From contig UQSK01000002.1 of the NCBI GenBank assembly GCA_900543605.1, positions 50,130-114,129 of the forward strand: a stretch of DNA of 64,000 nucleotides, given 5' to 3'. Positions 49,142-56,581 of this stretch are shown in pieces. Position 1 is the stretch's first letter. Every line of letters starts with the position of its first letter. Under the pieces are notes generated by a model. That model saw only the letters and a program-made list of their open reading frames with translations, did no database searches and was not told where the DNA came from. A program made the translations under genes and the position numbers. Source of the DNA: an uncultured Collinsella sp. (GTDB taxonomy: Bacteria; Actinomycetota; Coriobacteriia; Coriobacteriales; Coriobacteriaceae).

Positions 49142-50380
49142 ATGACAAAAGACGATAGGCAGGCATTCGAGGTACCCGATCGGCTCTTTGATTACGTGAG
49201 GTCGGTCGTCGACAACCGTGCGCTTGCAACGGTGCTGCTCTTTTTGCTGAGCCTGCTGCTGATTGGCATCGACAACATCGTCGGAATCTTGGCGGTGCTG
49301 CTTGTTGGCTTTTTGCTGATCGATCGATTTGAGATCGTGCGCCGCTGCGTGGTGATTGGCGGCGCCGCGTGGGCCATGACGTTGGCGATTGGCGCCATGG
49401 CGCTCGGCGGCATCGAAGGGCCGGTGCTGTTCGATGCCGGCTTTGTATTCAACATGCTTGGCTTTGTGCTGGCGCTTGCCGCGTGCGTGATGTTCTTGTG
49501 CGGCCGAGCCCTGTACTACCAGGGCTACGAACAGGGCGAGCAGCATGCCGATTGTGTGCTGGCCGCTCGTATTCAAGATCGCCTGATCGATCACCCCGAC
49601 ACCTGGGACAACATCGACGGCGACTTCTTGGAGGTCGAGGGCGCCCTTAACCGCGTGCGTGACCGTGAGCGCAAGGTGCAGCAAGCTCTGCGTGACGAGT
49701 CGCATCGCAAGGACGATCTGGTTACGTACTTGGCACATGACCTACGCACCCCGCTTGCGAGCGTAGTGGGCTATCTTTCGCTGCTGCAAGAGGCTCCCGA
49801 GCTGCCGGTTGAGCAACGTGCGCACTTTACGGGCGTGGCGCTCGACAAGGCGCACCGGCTCGATACGCTCATCGAAGAGTTCTTCGATATCACGCGCTTT
49901 GACTTCCACGATATCGTGCTCACGCGCGGCTATGTTGATCTGGGGTTGCTGCTGGCTCAGGTGGCTGACGAGTTCTATCCCATCCTCAACGAGCAGCATA
50001 AGGAAGTCCAAGTTGATATTCGCGAGGACCTGACGGTGCTCGTGGATGGCGACAAAATGGCTCGCGTGTTCAACAACATCATGAAAAACGCTATTGCCTA
50101 TAGCTATGAGGGCTCGACCATCACGATCGAGGCCAGACGCCGGGACGGCGGTGGCGTGCGCGTGCGCTTTATCAATCAGGGCGATCCCATCCCTGCGGCT
50201 AAGCTCAAGGTGATCTTTGAGAAGTTCTATCGCCTGGATGCGGCGCGTGCGACCAATCGCGGCGGCGCTGGACTGGGGCTTGCCATCGCCAAGGAGATCG
50301 TATGCGCGCACGGCGGTACCGTTGCATGTGAATCGACGCCCGAACACACGATATTCACCATCGAGCTGCCCGCCGCATAG
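49142..50380 (+). CDS. Sensor histidine kinase, VanS-like
   Basis: A 412-residue membrane kinase. Four hydrophobic segments lie between residues 28 and 120, with almost no extracytoplasmic loop, then a cytoplasmic linker with a coiled coil (GALNRVRDRERKVQQAL), the phosphoacceptor His199 (YLAHDLRTPLASVVG), N box (NNIMKNAIAYS), F box (FEKFYRLD) and G box (GGAGLGLAIAKEI). The start is ATG 49142 after GGGGAAG; GTG 49136 is close. Small loops suggest it senses something in the membrane or a protein partner. Confidence 0.86.
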   Translation: MTKDDRQAFEVPDRLFDYVRSVVDNRALATVLLFLLSLLLIGIDNIVGILAVLLVGFLLIDRFEIVRRCVVIGGAAWAMTLAIGAMALGGIEGPVLFDAGFVFNMLGFVLALAACVMFLCGRALYYQGYEQGEQHADCVLAARIQDRLIDHPDTWDNIDGDFLEVEGALNRVRDRERKVQQALRDESHRKDDLVTYLAHDLRTPLASVVGYLSLLQEAPELPVEQRAHFTGVALDKAHRLDTLIEEFFDITRFDFHDIVLTRGYVDLGLLLAQVADEFYPILNEQHKEVQVDIREDLTVLVDGDKMARVFNNIMKNAIAYSYEGSTITIEARRRDGGGVRVRFINQGDPIPAAKLKVIFEKFYRLDAARATNRGGAGLGLAIAKEIVCAHGGTVACESTPEHTIFTIELPAA

Positions 50381-50483
50381 CCAGCGTGCCCTTACAAACA
50401 CTTGACAATGCGCTCACGTGCATATGAGCCGCGATTCCTACTATCGATACTGCTGAATTGATATCGATGTGGAGGTATGCGGT

Positions 50484-51359
50484 ATGACGGCTGCTGCGGC
50501 TGTGGAGCCCACGGAGCTTGAAGAACTCATGAAAGCGCAGGCCGAGGCCGCGCACGAGCGCGAGGTTGGGGATGCGACTCGCCCCACGGCAGAGGATCTT
50601 GCCGCCTCGCCGACGCGAATCGATGTTGAGGGCCTCGACCTGTTCTATGGCGACCACCATGCGCTCAAGGACGTGAATATCAAGATCCGCGACAAGCAGA
50701 TTACCTCGTTCATCGGGCCTTCGGGCTGCGGAAAGTCCACGTTGCTGCGCTGCTTTAACCGCATGAACGACGGCATCAAGGACTGCCGAATCGAGGGCAA
50801 GATTGCGCTCGATGGTCAAGATATCCTGGGCGACTACGACATCTGCCGCCTTCGCCAGCGCGTGGGCATGGTGTTCCAGCGCCCCAACCCGTTTCCCATG
50901 AGCATCTACGACAACGTCGCCTATGGGCCGCGCGGTATGGGTGTGCGCGATCGCGTCGTGCTCGACGAGCTGGTCGAAGACTCCCTGCGACGCGCCGCCC
51001 TGTGGGACGAGGCCAAGGACAAGCTCAAAGAGTCGGGTCTGGGTCTTTCGGGCGGCCAGCAGCAGCGCCTGTGCATCGCCCGCGCACTTGCCGTGCAGCC
51101 CGACATTCTGCTGATGGACGAGCCGACCTCGGCACTCGATCCTGTGTCGACGCTGGTGGTGGAGCAGCTGGCCTGCGAGCTCAAAGAGACCTGCACGCTC
51201 GTGGTCGTTACGCACAATATGCAGCAGGCGGCGCGTATCTCCGATTCGGTCGCATTCTTTTTGCTGGGTGAGCTGGTGGAGCACGCGCCCACCGCGCAAC
51301 TCTTCAAGAATCCGACCGATCCGCGCACGGCGGATTATTTGACGGGGCGTTTTGGCTGA
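50484..51359 (+). CDS. pstB: Phosphate ABC transporter ATP-binding protein
   Basis: ATPase of the high-affinity phosphate importer, 291 residues including an N-terminal extension of about 40 residues (acidic, poorly conserved) before RIDVEGLDLFYG. Walker A is GPSGCGKSTLLRCFNRMND, with the PstB-specific CFNRMND; then MVFQRPNPFPMSIYDNVAYG, LSGGQQQRLCIARALA, DILLMDEPTSALDP and VVVTHNMQQA. GGAGG lies 8 bases before ATG 50484. The other pst genes are not upstream, where the VanS-like kinase gene lies, so pstSCA must be elsewhere or absent. PhoB- and PhoR-like genes follow directly. Confidence 0.93.
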   Translation: MTAAAAVEPTELEELMKAQAEAAHEREVGDATRPTAEDLAASPTRIDVEGLDLFYGDHHALKDVNIKIRDKQITSFIGPSGCGKSTLLRCFNRMNDGIKDCRIEGKIALDGQDILGDYDICRLRQRVGMVFQRPNPFPMSIYDNVAYGPRGMGVRDRVVLDELVEDSLRRAALWDEAKDKLKESGLGLSGGQQQRLCIARALAVQPDILLMDEPTSALDPVSTLVVEQLACELKETCTLVVVTHNMQQAARISDSVAFFLLGELVEHAPTAQLFKNPTDPRTADYLTGRFG

Positions 51360-51370
51360 TACCATCTAGT

Positions 51371-51382
51371 AAAGGTACCTTT
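51371..51382. promoter_or_regulatory. 12-bp palindrome between pstB and the PhoB-like gene
   Basis: AAAGGTACCTTT is a perfect palindrome 11 bases after the pstB stop and about 40 bases before the regulator gene. It could be an operator or part of a promoter; it is too short to form a terminator. Confidence 0.3.
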
Positions 51383-51423
51383 AGGGTTAAGATGCGGTCA
51401 TGCCGGCCGCAAAGGGGTTCAAC

Positions 51424-52152
51424 ATGATCTATTACGTCGAGGACGATGACAACATCAGGGATTTGACGGTCTATGCGCTGCGCAAGCAGGGGATTGAGGC
51501 CGAAGGCTTTTCGTGCGACGGTGAGTTTAAGGCTGCCGTGGCGCGACGGGTACCCGATGCCGTCCTGCTCGACATCATGCTGCCCGATACCGATGGCTTG
51601 GCGATTATGCGTCGACTGCGTGCCGATCGCCTGACGGCGACGGTGCCCATCATGATGCTTACCGCCAAGGATACCGAGCTCGACAAGGTGATGGCGCTCG
51701 ATGGCGGTGCCGACGATTACCTGACTAAGCCGTTTTCGCTCATGGAGCTCGCCAGCCGCTGCCGCGCACTGCTGCGTCGCGGCGGCATGGTCAAACAGGC
51801 AAGCGATGTGCTCAGCGTGGGCGACATCGTGCTCTCGCCCAGCCATCGTGAGGTGACTGTTGCCGGCGAGTCGCTTAAGCTCACCCTGCGCGAGTTCGAC
51901 CTGCTCGAGTACCTCATGCGCAAGCCCGGCGTGGTCTTTACCCGCGAGTCGTTGCTGCAGAGCGTGTGGGGCTGGGACTTCGACGGCGGTTCGCGCACCG
52001 TTGACGTGCACGTGCAGACGCTTCGCCAAAAACTGGGCGAGCATGCCAGCGCCATCGAGACCGTGCGCGGCGTGGGCTACCGCTTGGCCGAGCCTTCTGC
52101 CGGTGATGGTGCCGAAGGTGACGACACCGCGGCCACCGCATCGGAGGAGTAA
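51424..52152 (+). CDS. OmpR-family response regulator, PhoB/PhoP-like
   Basis: A 242-residue regulator: receiver domain with Asp50 (AVLLDIMLPDTDG), lysine in LTKPFSL, then an OmpR-type winged helix (LTLREFDLLEYLMRKPGVVF to RGVGYRLAE) and a 22-residue acidic tail. ATG 51424 follows AAAGGGG; an in-frame ATG at 51400 lacks a site. Its place between pstB and a PhoR-like kinase suggests phosphate control, which is inference from context. Confidence 0.87.
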   Translation: MIYYVEDDDNIRDLTVYALRKQGIEAEGFSCDGEFKAAVARRVPDAVLLDIMLPDTDGLAIMRRLRADRLTATVPIMMLTAKDTELDKVMALDGGADDYLTKPFSLMELASRCRALLRRGGMVKQASDVLSVGDIVLSPSHREVTVAGESLKLTLREFDLLEYLMRKPGVVFTRESLLQSVWGWDFDGGSRTVDVHVQTLRQKLGEHASAIETVRGVGYRLAEPSAGDGAEGDDTAATASEE

Positions 52153-52155
52153 CCC

Positions 52156-53580
52156 GTGGTCTTCGCCCCCCAGGGAAAACATACGCTGTCGCACCGCGTT
52201 TTTGTGACGATCTTTGTCTGCGCCATGGCGGTTATCGTGGCGTTTACGGTGCTGGGTGCGTTCTTTGTGCAAAACACCTTGGCGGATGCCACGAGTGCCA
52301 ACCTGGCGCAAGAAACCGAGCTCATTGCTGCCGCCCTCGACGAGCAGCAGGAGCCCATCCCGTTCTTGCGTAGCCTCGATCGAGAGGACTTGCGCATCAC
52401 GCTGATTAACAAGGATGGATCGGTTGCCTACGACAACGAGGCGTCGCCTTCCACACTGCCCAACCATGGCGATCGCCCCGAGGTCATCGAGGCCTTTGAG
52501 AGTGGTTCGGGTTCCGCGGAGCGCGCAAGCTCTACGCTCGACGAGATTATGCTGTATCGCGCCGTCGCCCTTGATAACGGCCAGGTTGTCCGCTTGGCGC
52601 AGGCCCAGCCTGGCGTTGCGGCGATTTTGCTGTCGATGGTGGCGCCGATGCTGCTTATCGCAGCAGCGGGTGCGGTACTCTCGTTTTTTATGGCGCGCCG
52701 CGAGTCCCGTGCCATCATCGCGCCTTTGCAAGAGGTGGATTTGGACCACCCACGCCGTAGCTATGAGCACGCCTATGCCGAGATGGTCCCCATGCTTGAG
52801 CGTATTGAGTCGCAGCGCCAGGAGCTCAAGCGCCAAATGGCGGTGCTGGCGGACAACGACCGTATGCGCCGCGAGTTCACGGCGAATATCACCCATGAGC
52901 TCAAGACGCCGCTTACGGCGATTTCGGGCTATGCCGAGCTCATCGCAAACGGCATGGTCGAGGGCGAGGGCGACCTGCGCAACTTTGGCGGTCGCATCTA
53001 TCGTGAGGCGGGCCGCTTGGCAGCGCTTGTCAACGATATCCTTACGCTGTCTAACTTGGACGAGGCCGAGCGTGCAGCTGAGGGCGAGGCGGTGCCCATT
53101 GGGTCCACGGAGCCTATTGAGCTCTCGCGTGCCATCTACGCGGTCGAGCAGCGTCTTGAACAGGTCGCCCGTCAGGCGAATGTGACGATAAGTCATGAGA
53201 CCAAGCCTGTGGTCATCGAGGGCGTGTCGCGCTTGATTGACGAGCTCATCTATAATCTGGCAAGCAACGCCATCCGCTACAATCGACCCGGCGGTACGGT
53301 TACGCTGCAGTGCGGCACCAACGACGAAGGCCATCCGTTCCTTGCGGTCGCCGACACGGGAATCGGTATCGCGCCTGAAGAACAGGGCAAGGTATTTGAG
53401 CGGTTCTATCGCGTGGACAAGAGTAGGTCCAAGGCGCGCGGCGGAACCGGTCTGGGGCTTGCCATTGTCAAGCATGCGGCCCTGTATCATCACGCCACGC
53501 TCGATCTGTCGAGCGAGTTGGGCGTGGGAACCACCATTACGGTGACGTTTCCCATACAGCAGGACGAGCCATTCGCATAG
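52156..53580 (+). CDS. Sensor histidine kinase, PhoR-like
   Basis: A 474-residue kinase with two membrane segments (about residues 16-38 and 158-180) framing an extracytoplasmic sensor domain of about 120 residues, then a dimerisation helix with His247 (ITHELKTPLTAISGYAELI), N box (YNLASNAIRYNRPGG), F box (VFERFYRVDKSRSKARGG) and G box (GTGLGLAIVKHA). This is the PhoR/WalK arrangement, but no PAS domain is apparent in the cytoplasm. The start is GTG 52156 with GGAGGAG upstream, 3 bases after the regulator stop. Confidence 0.87.
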   Translation: MVFAPQGKHTLSHRVFVTIFVCAMAVIVAFTVLGAFFVQNTLADATSANLAQETELIAAALDEQQEPIPFLRSLDREDLRITLINKDGSVAYDNEASPSTLPNHGDRPEVIEAFESGSGSAERASSTLDEIMLYRAVALDNGQVVRLAQAQPGVAAILLSMVAPMLLIAAAGAVLSFFMARRESRAIIAPLQEVDLDHPRRSYEHAYAEMVPMLERIESQRQELKRQMAVLADNDRMRREFTANITHELKTPLTAISGYAELIANGMVEGEGDLRNFGGRIYREAGRLAALVNDILTLSNLDEAERAAEGEAVPIGSTEPIELSRAIYAVEQRLEQVARQANVTISHETKPVVIEGVSRLIDELIYNLASNAIRYNRPGGTVTLQCGTNDEGHPFLAVADTGIGIAPEEQGKVFERFYRVDKSRSKARGGTGLGLAIVKHAALYHHATLDLSSELGVGTTITVTFPIQQDEPFA

Positions 53581-53605
53581 CGATACAACATAGGTATTGA
53601 TGTAG

Positions 53606-53634
53606 ACGCCGCATTTGACTTTCGGGTGCGGCGT
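53606..53634 (+). terminator. Possible terminator after the PhoR-like kinase
   Basis: ACGCCGCA at 53606-53613 pairs with TGCGGCGT at 53627-53634, followed by TGTTGT, so the T-run is poor. The next 140 bases to the wzz gene are AT-richer and probably hold its promoter (TATAGA near 53693), without a convincing -35. Confidence 0.5.
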
Positions 53635-53775
53635 TGTTGTGCAATTTTACGATTGCTTCCGACATTTTTACAGGAGAGCCTGTTTCTTATGTATAGAGTT
53701 TGGTCTCGGTAAAAAGATGCGATAACATACGGACAGTTTTGTCAATCCGAACTGGGGAAATGAAAGGCAAGCTGC

Positions 53776-54432
53776 ATGACCCTTCTCGAACTGTTCCAGC
53801 TGCTGAAGAAGCACCTCAAGCTGGTCATCACCCTTCCGGTGGTCTGCGCGATCGCCATGGGCATCGTGTCCTTCGCCGCGATGGACAACACCTATACCGC
53901 GACGACGAGCATGTACATTCTCGCCAAGACCGACGATAGCGGCCAGATGAGCTACAACGATCTCTCGGCGAGCCAGATGCTTTCCAACGATATCGCCACG
54001 CTGCTGGATAGCGATAGCGTTAAGAGCGGCGCCGCCAAGGAACTGGGCCTCACCGATCTGGATGACTACAAGGTGTCTGTTTCCTCCGAGACCACCACGC
54101 GTGTCATTACGCTTTCGGTTACCGGCACCGATGCCAAGGAGACGGCTGAGGTCGCAAAGGCCATAGCTAGCTCGGTGAGTACGGTCGCTCAGAACGTCGG
54201 CGCTGCCCAGAGCATCAACGTTATCGACGAGGCTAAGACCCCCGAAGCCCCCAGCGGCCCCAAGCGCACGCTGTATATTGCCGTCGCGTTCCTCGCCGGT
54301 ATCTTTATCGCAGTCGCCTATGTCGTTTTGGCAGACATGCTCAATACCCGCATCCGCGGTGCCGAAGAGGCGGAAGAGCTCCTGGGCATTCCCGTTGTTG
54401 GCCGAATTCCGGCTATGAAAGGTGGTAAATAG
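53776..54432 (+). CDS. Polysaccharide chain-length/kinase-activating protein (Wzz, CpsC-like)
   Basis: A 218-residue membrane protein with two membrane segments (about residues 18-37 and 168-190) around an extracytoplasmic domain with TYTATTSMYILAKT, the Wzz signature. The C-terminal tail (RIRGAEEAEELLGIPVVGRIPAM) is the cytoplasmic activator of the partner tyrosine kinase, as in CpsC/YveK. The kinase gene follows 2 bases later. Confidence 0.88.
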   Translation: MTLLELFQLLKKHLKLVITLPVVCAIAMGIVSFAAMDNTYTATTSMYILAKTDDSGQMSYNDLSASQMLSNDIATLLDSDSVKSGAAKELGLTDLDDYKVSVSSETTTRVITLSVTGTDAKETAEVAKAIASSVSTVAQNVGAAQSINVIDEAKTPEAPSGPKRTLYIAVAFLAGIFIAVAYVVLADMLNTRIRGAEEAEELLGIPVVGRIPAMKGGK

Positions 54433-54434
54433 GC

Positions 54435-55172
54435 ATGGCTAAGGCAAAGAACACCGATAAGCTCGTTGTACAGAATGCCGCCAAGACCCTTCTGGCCAAC
54501 ATCCGCTTTGCGAGCGTGGACGACCCCATTCGCACCATCACCGTTACGTCCTCGATTCCCAACGAGGGCAAGTCTACGGTTTCCATCAACCTTGCCCAGG
54601 CTATCGCCACCAGCGGCAAGAGCGTCCTGCTGGTCGAGGCTGATATGCGTCGCAGGTCCCTTGCCGATATGCTCGGCGTCCGCTCCCGCGGCGGACTCTA
54701 TGCAGTCCTTTCCGAGCAGGTTTCTATTGACCAGGCGATTGTCGAGACGGGTCAGAAGAACTTCTACTTCCTCGATGCCGAGCCGCATATTCCCAATCCT
54801 GCCGACATCATCGTCTCTCACCGCTTTGCCAAGCTGGTAAAGGCACTGTCCGCCAAGTTCCAGTACGTCATCTTTGATGCTCCCCCGGTCGGCACCTTCA
54901 TCGATGCTGCCGAGATCGCAAGTCTGACCGACGGTGCGCTTTTTGTCGTGCGTGAGGATTTCACCAAGCGCGAGGAGGCGCTCAACGCCATCGGTCAGCT
55001 TAAGAAGTCCGAGAAGGTCAAGCTCATTGGTACCGTTATGAACTACTGCGAGACCGAGACCAGCGAGTACTACTACTCCTACTACACCAAGGACGGTAAG
55101 AAGGTGAAGAAGGGCTCCGACGATCAGGGGACTTCCAAAAAGGGCATCTTCACCAACCGAGCAAACGTTTAG
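54435..55172 (+). CDS. Tyrosine-protein kinase, BY-kinase (CpsD-like)
   Basis: A 245-residue bacterial tyrosine kinase of the separate (Firmicutes/Actinobacteria) type. Walker A is VTSSIPNEGKSTVSINLAQA, Walker A' VLLVEADMRRRS, Walker B YVIFDAPPVG. The C-terminal tyrosine cluster is SEYYYSYYTKDGKK, the expected autophosphorylation site, followed by a basic tail. It is activated by the Wzz-like protein encoded upstream and dephosphorylated by the PHP phosphatase encoded next. Confidence 0.92.
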   Translation: MAKAKNTDKLVVQNAAKTLLANIRFASVDDPIRTITVTSSIPNEGKSTVSINLAQAIATSGKSVLLVEADMRRRSLADMLGVRSRGGLYAVLSEQVSIDQAIVETGQKNFYFLDAEPHIPNPADIIVSHRFAKLVKALSAKFQYVIFDAPPVGTFIDAAEIASLTDGALFVVREDFTKREEALNAIGQLKKSEKVKLIGTVMNYCETETSEYYYSYYTKDGKKVKKGSDDQGTSKKGIFTNRANV

Positions 55173-55189
55173 TTGATTAAGGCTGACCT

Positions 55190-55840
55190 ATGCGTGACAT
55201 TCATTGCCATATCTTGCCGGGTGTAGACGACGGCGCCGCCGATCTCGATGAGAGCTTGGCGATGCTCGAGGCTGCCAAGCGGGCCGGTGTAACCAGAATC
55301 GTTTGCACTCCTCACTGCCGTGATCCCTATTTTGATTACGACAAGATGTGGGATGCCTTTGAGCTGCTGCGTGATAACGCTGACGGTTTTCCGCTCCAGA
55401 TGGGCTTCGAGGTCAACCATCGAAAGCTCGTTGAGCTTGGTATCGATGCCGCGGAGCACTTGCATTTCGATGGAACCAACGAGTTTCTGCTCGAGCTTTC
55501 GACGCATGCCGATGCGTATGCGTTTAGAGAGTACGAGAACACGATTTACGATTTGCAGTGCCGTGGCTACCAGGTGATCATCGCTCATCCTGAGCGCTAT
55601 CGTGCGGTTCAAAAGGATGTAAGCGTGGCGGAGCGCCTGGTCGATATGGGCTGCAAGCTGCAGGCTTCGGCGGACTTTATTGCCGGCGGTCGCTTTGGTC
55701 GCGAGAAAAAGCCGGCACAGCGCCTGTTCGATCAGAACCTGTACAGCTTCATCGCGAGCGATGCCCATAACGTGGGTCATTACGATTGCCTGGCGAAGGC
55801 TCGCGCGAAGTTTAGCGTGCGCGGAGCTCATTTTCGCTAA
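55190..55840 (+). CDS. Tyrosine-protein phosphatase, PHP family (CpsB-like)
   Basis: A 216-residue Mn-dependent phosphatase that reverses BY-kinase phosphorylation. The PHP metal ligands are in MRDIHCHILPGVDDGA, VCTPHCRDPYF, GFEVNHRK, VIIAHPERY, and SDAHNVGHYD. Only 17 bases separate it from the kinase stop. No glycosyltransferase, flippase or polymerase gene follows, so what polysaccharide the module controls is not visible here. Confidence 0.92.
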   Translation: MRDIHCHILPGVDDGAADLDESLAMLEAAKRAGVTRIVCTPHCRDPYFDYDKMWDAFELLRDNADGFPLQMGFEVNHRKLVELGIDAAEHLHFDGTNEFLLELSTHADAYAFREYENTIYDLQCRGYQVIIAHPERYRAVQKDVSVAERLVDMGCKLQASADFIAGGRFGREKKPAQRLFDQNLYSFIASDAHNVGHYDCLAKARAKFSVRGAHFR

Positions 55841-55879
55841 AATCTGTCCCTAACGTTCGCATTGAATGAAGGGGCAGCC

Positions 55880-56380
55880 ATGGATATTCAACTTAAGACG
55901 GGATGCTTTGATGACGCGGCGTTGGTGCGCCGCGTCGTTTTTATGGACGAGCAGGGCTACGAGAATGAGTTCGACGCTATCGACGAGGATCCGAACTGCA
56001 TTCATGTGACGCTCTATGTAGACGGCGAGCTTGCCGGTTGCTCGCGCGTGTTTCCCGAAGAGCTTGAGCGCGTGGCTGACGCAGAGGCCCCGGTGTTGCC
56101 GGCATGCGACATGGACGAAGGCGTTGCGGCGGGGGAGACCTACATTATGGGGCGCGTCGCAGTGCTGCCGGCTATGCGTCGTCGCGGATTGGCGAGTGCG
56201 ATCGTCGAGGCCAGTGATGCGTGTGCACGCGATGCCGGCGCAAAGCTTATTAAGCTGCATGCACAGGAATACGTGCTGCCGCTCTATGTAAAGGCGGGCT
56301 ACACGCAAATTGCCCCGGTAGATTACGAAGACGAGGGCCAACCCCATGCCTGGATGCCCAAGCGCGTAGATGGCAGATAG
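55880..56380 (+). CDS. GNAT family acetyltransferase (ElaA-like)
   Basis: A 166-residue acetyl-CoA-dependent N-acetyltransferase. The core reads VVFMDEQGYENEFDAIDEDP at the front, as in ElaA-type proteins, then YIMGRVAVLPAMRRRGLASA (acetyl-CoA pyrophosphate loop) and LYVKAGYTQIAPVDYEDEGQPHAWM (cut here at 25 for clarity: LYVKAGYTQIAP, then DEGQPHAWM). The substrate is unknown. ATG 55880 follows AAGGGG; the longer frame starts at 55862. A REP-like word, TAGGGACGTTCC, follows the stop. Confidence 0.85.
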   Translation: MDIQLKTGCFDDAALVRRVVFMDEQGYENEFDAIDEDPNCIHVTLYVDGELAGCSRVFPEELERVADAEAPVLPACDMDEGVAAGETYIMGRVAVLPAMRRRGLASAIVEASDACARDAGAKLIKLHAQEYVLPLYVKAGYTQIAPVDYEDEGQPHAWMPKRVDGR

Positions 56381-56443
56381 GGACGTTCCTTTTCTGCCGC
56401 CAGGGGGGGCACTCCTTGGCAATTGGCGCATCGGAGCGTTTGG

Positions 56444-56469
56444 ACATACAGTTTTTCGATTCCGTATGT
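56444..56469. promoter_or_regulatory. Inverted repeat upstream of htpG
   Basis: ACATAC (56444-56449) and GTATGT (56464-56469) are a 6-bp inverted repeat with 14 bases between. It lies beside promoter-like AT-rich sequence (TATATA at 56468-56473, TATAAA at 56490-56495). It is not a CIRCE element. It may regulate htpG. Confidence 0.35.
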
Positions 56470-56581
56470 ATATATGCGCGCTAATGGGTTATAAAATCTA
56501 AGTCTGAACATAGCAGGTCTGCGATGCGGCTCGGGCAACCGGGCCGTTTTTGCGGACGGGGGTAGCGCGAAAGGACTGCAC

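Noticed and set aside
48421..50380. Glycopeptide resistance locus
   Set aside because: Only VanR/VanS-like regulators and an ordinary D,D-carboxypeptidase are present; no vanH, ligase or vanX genes are seen.
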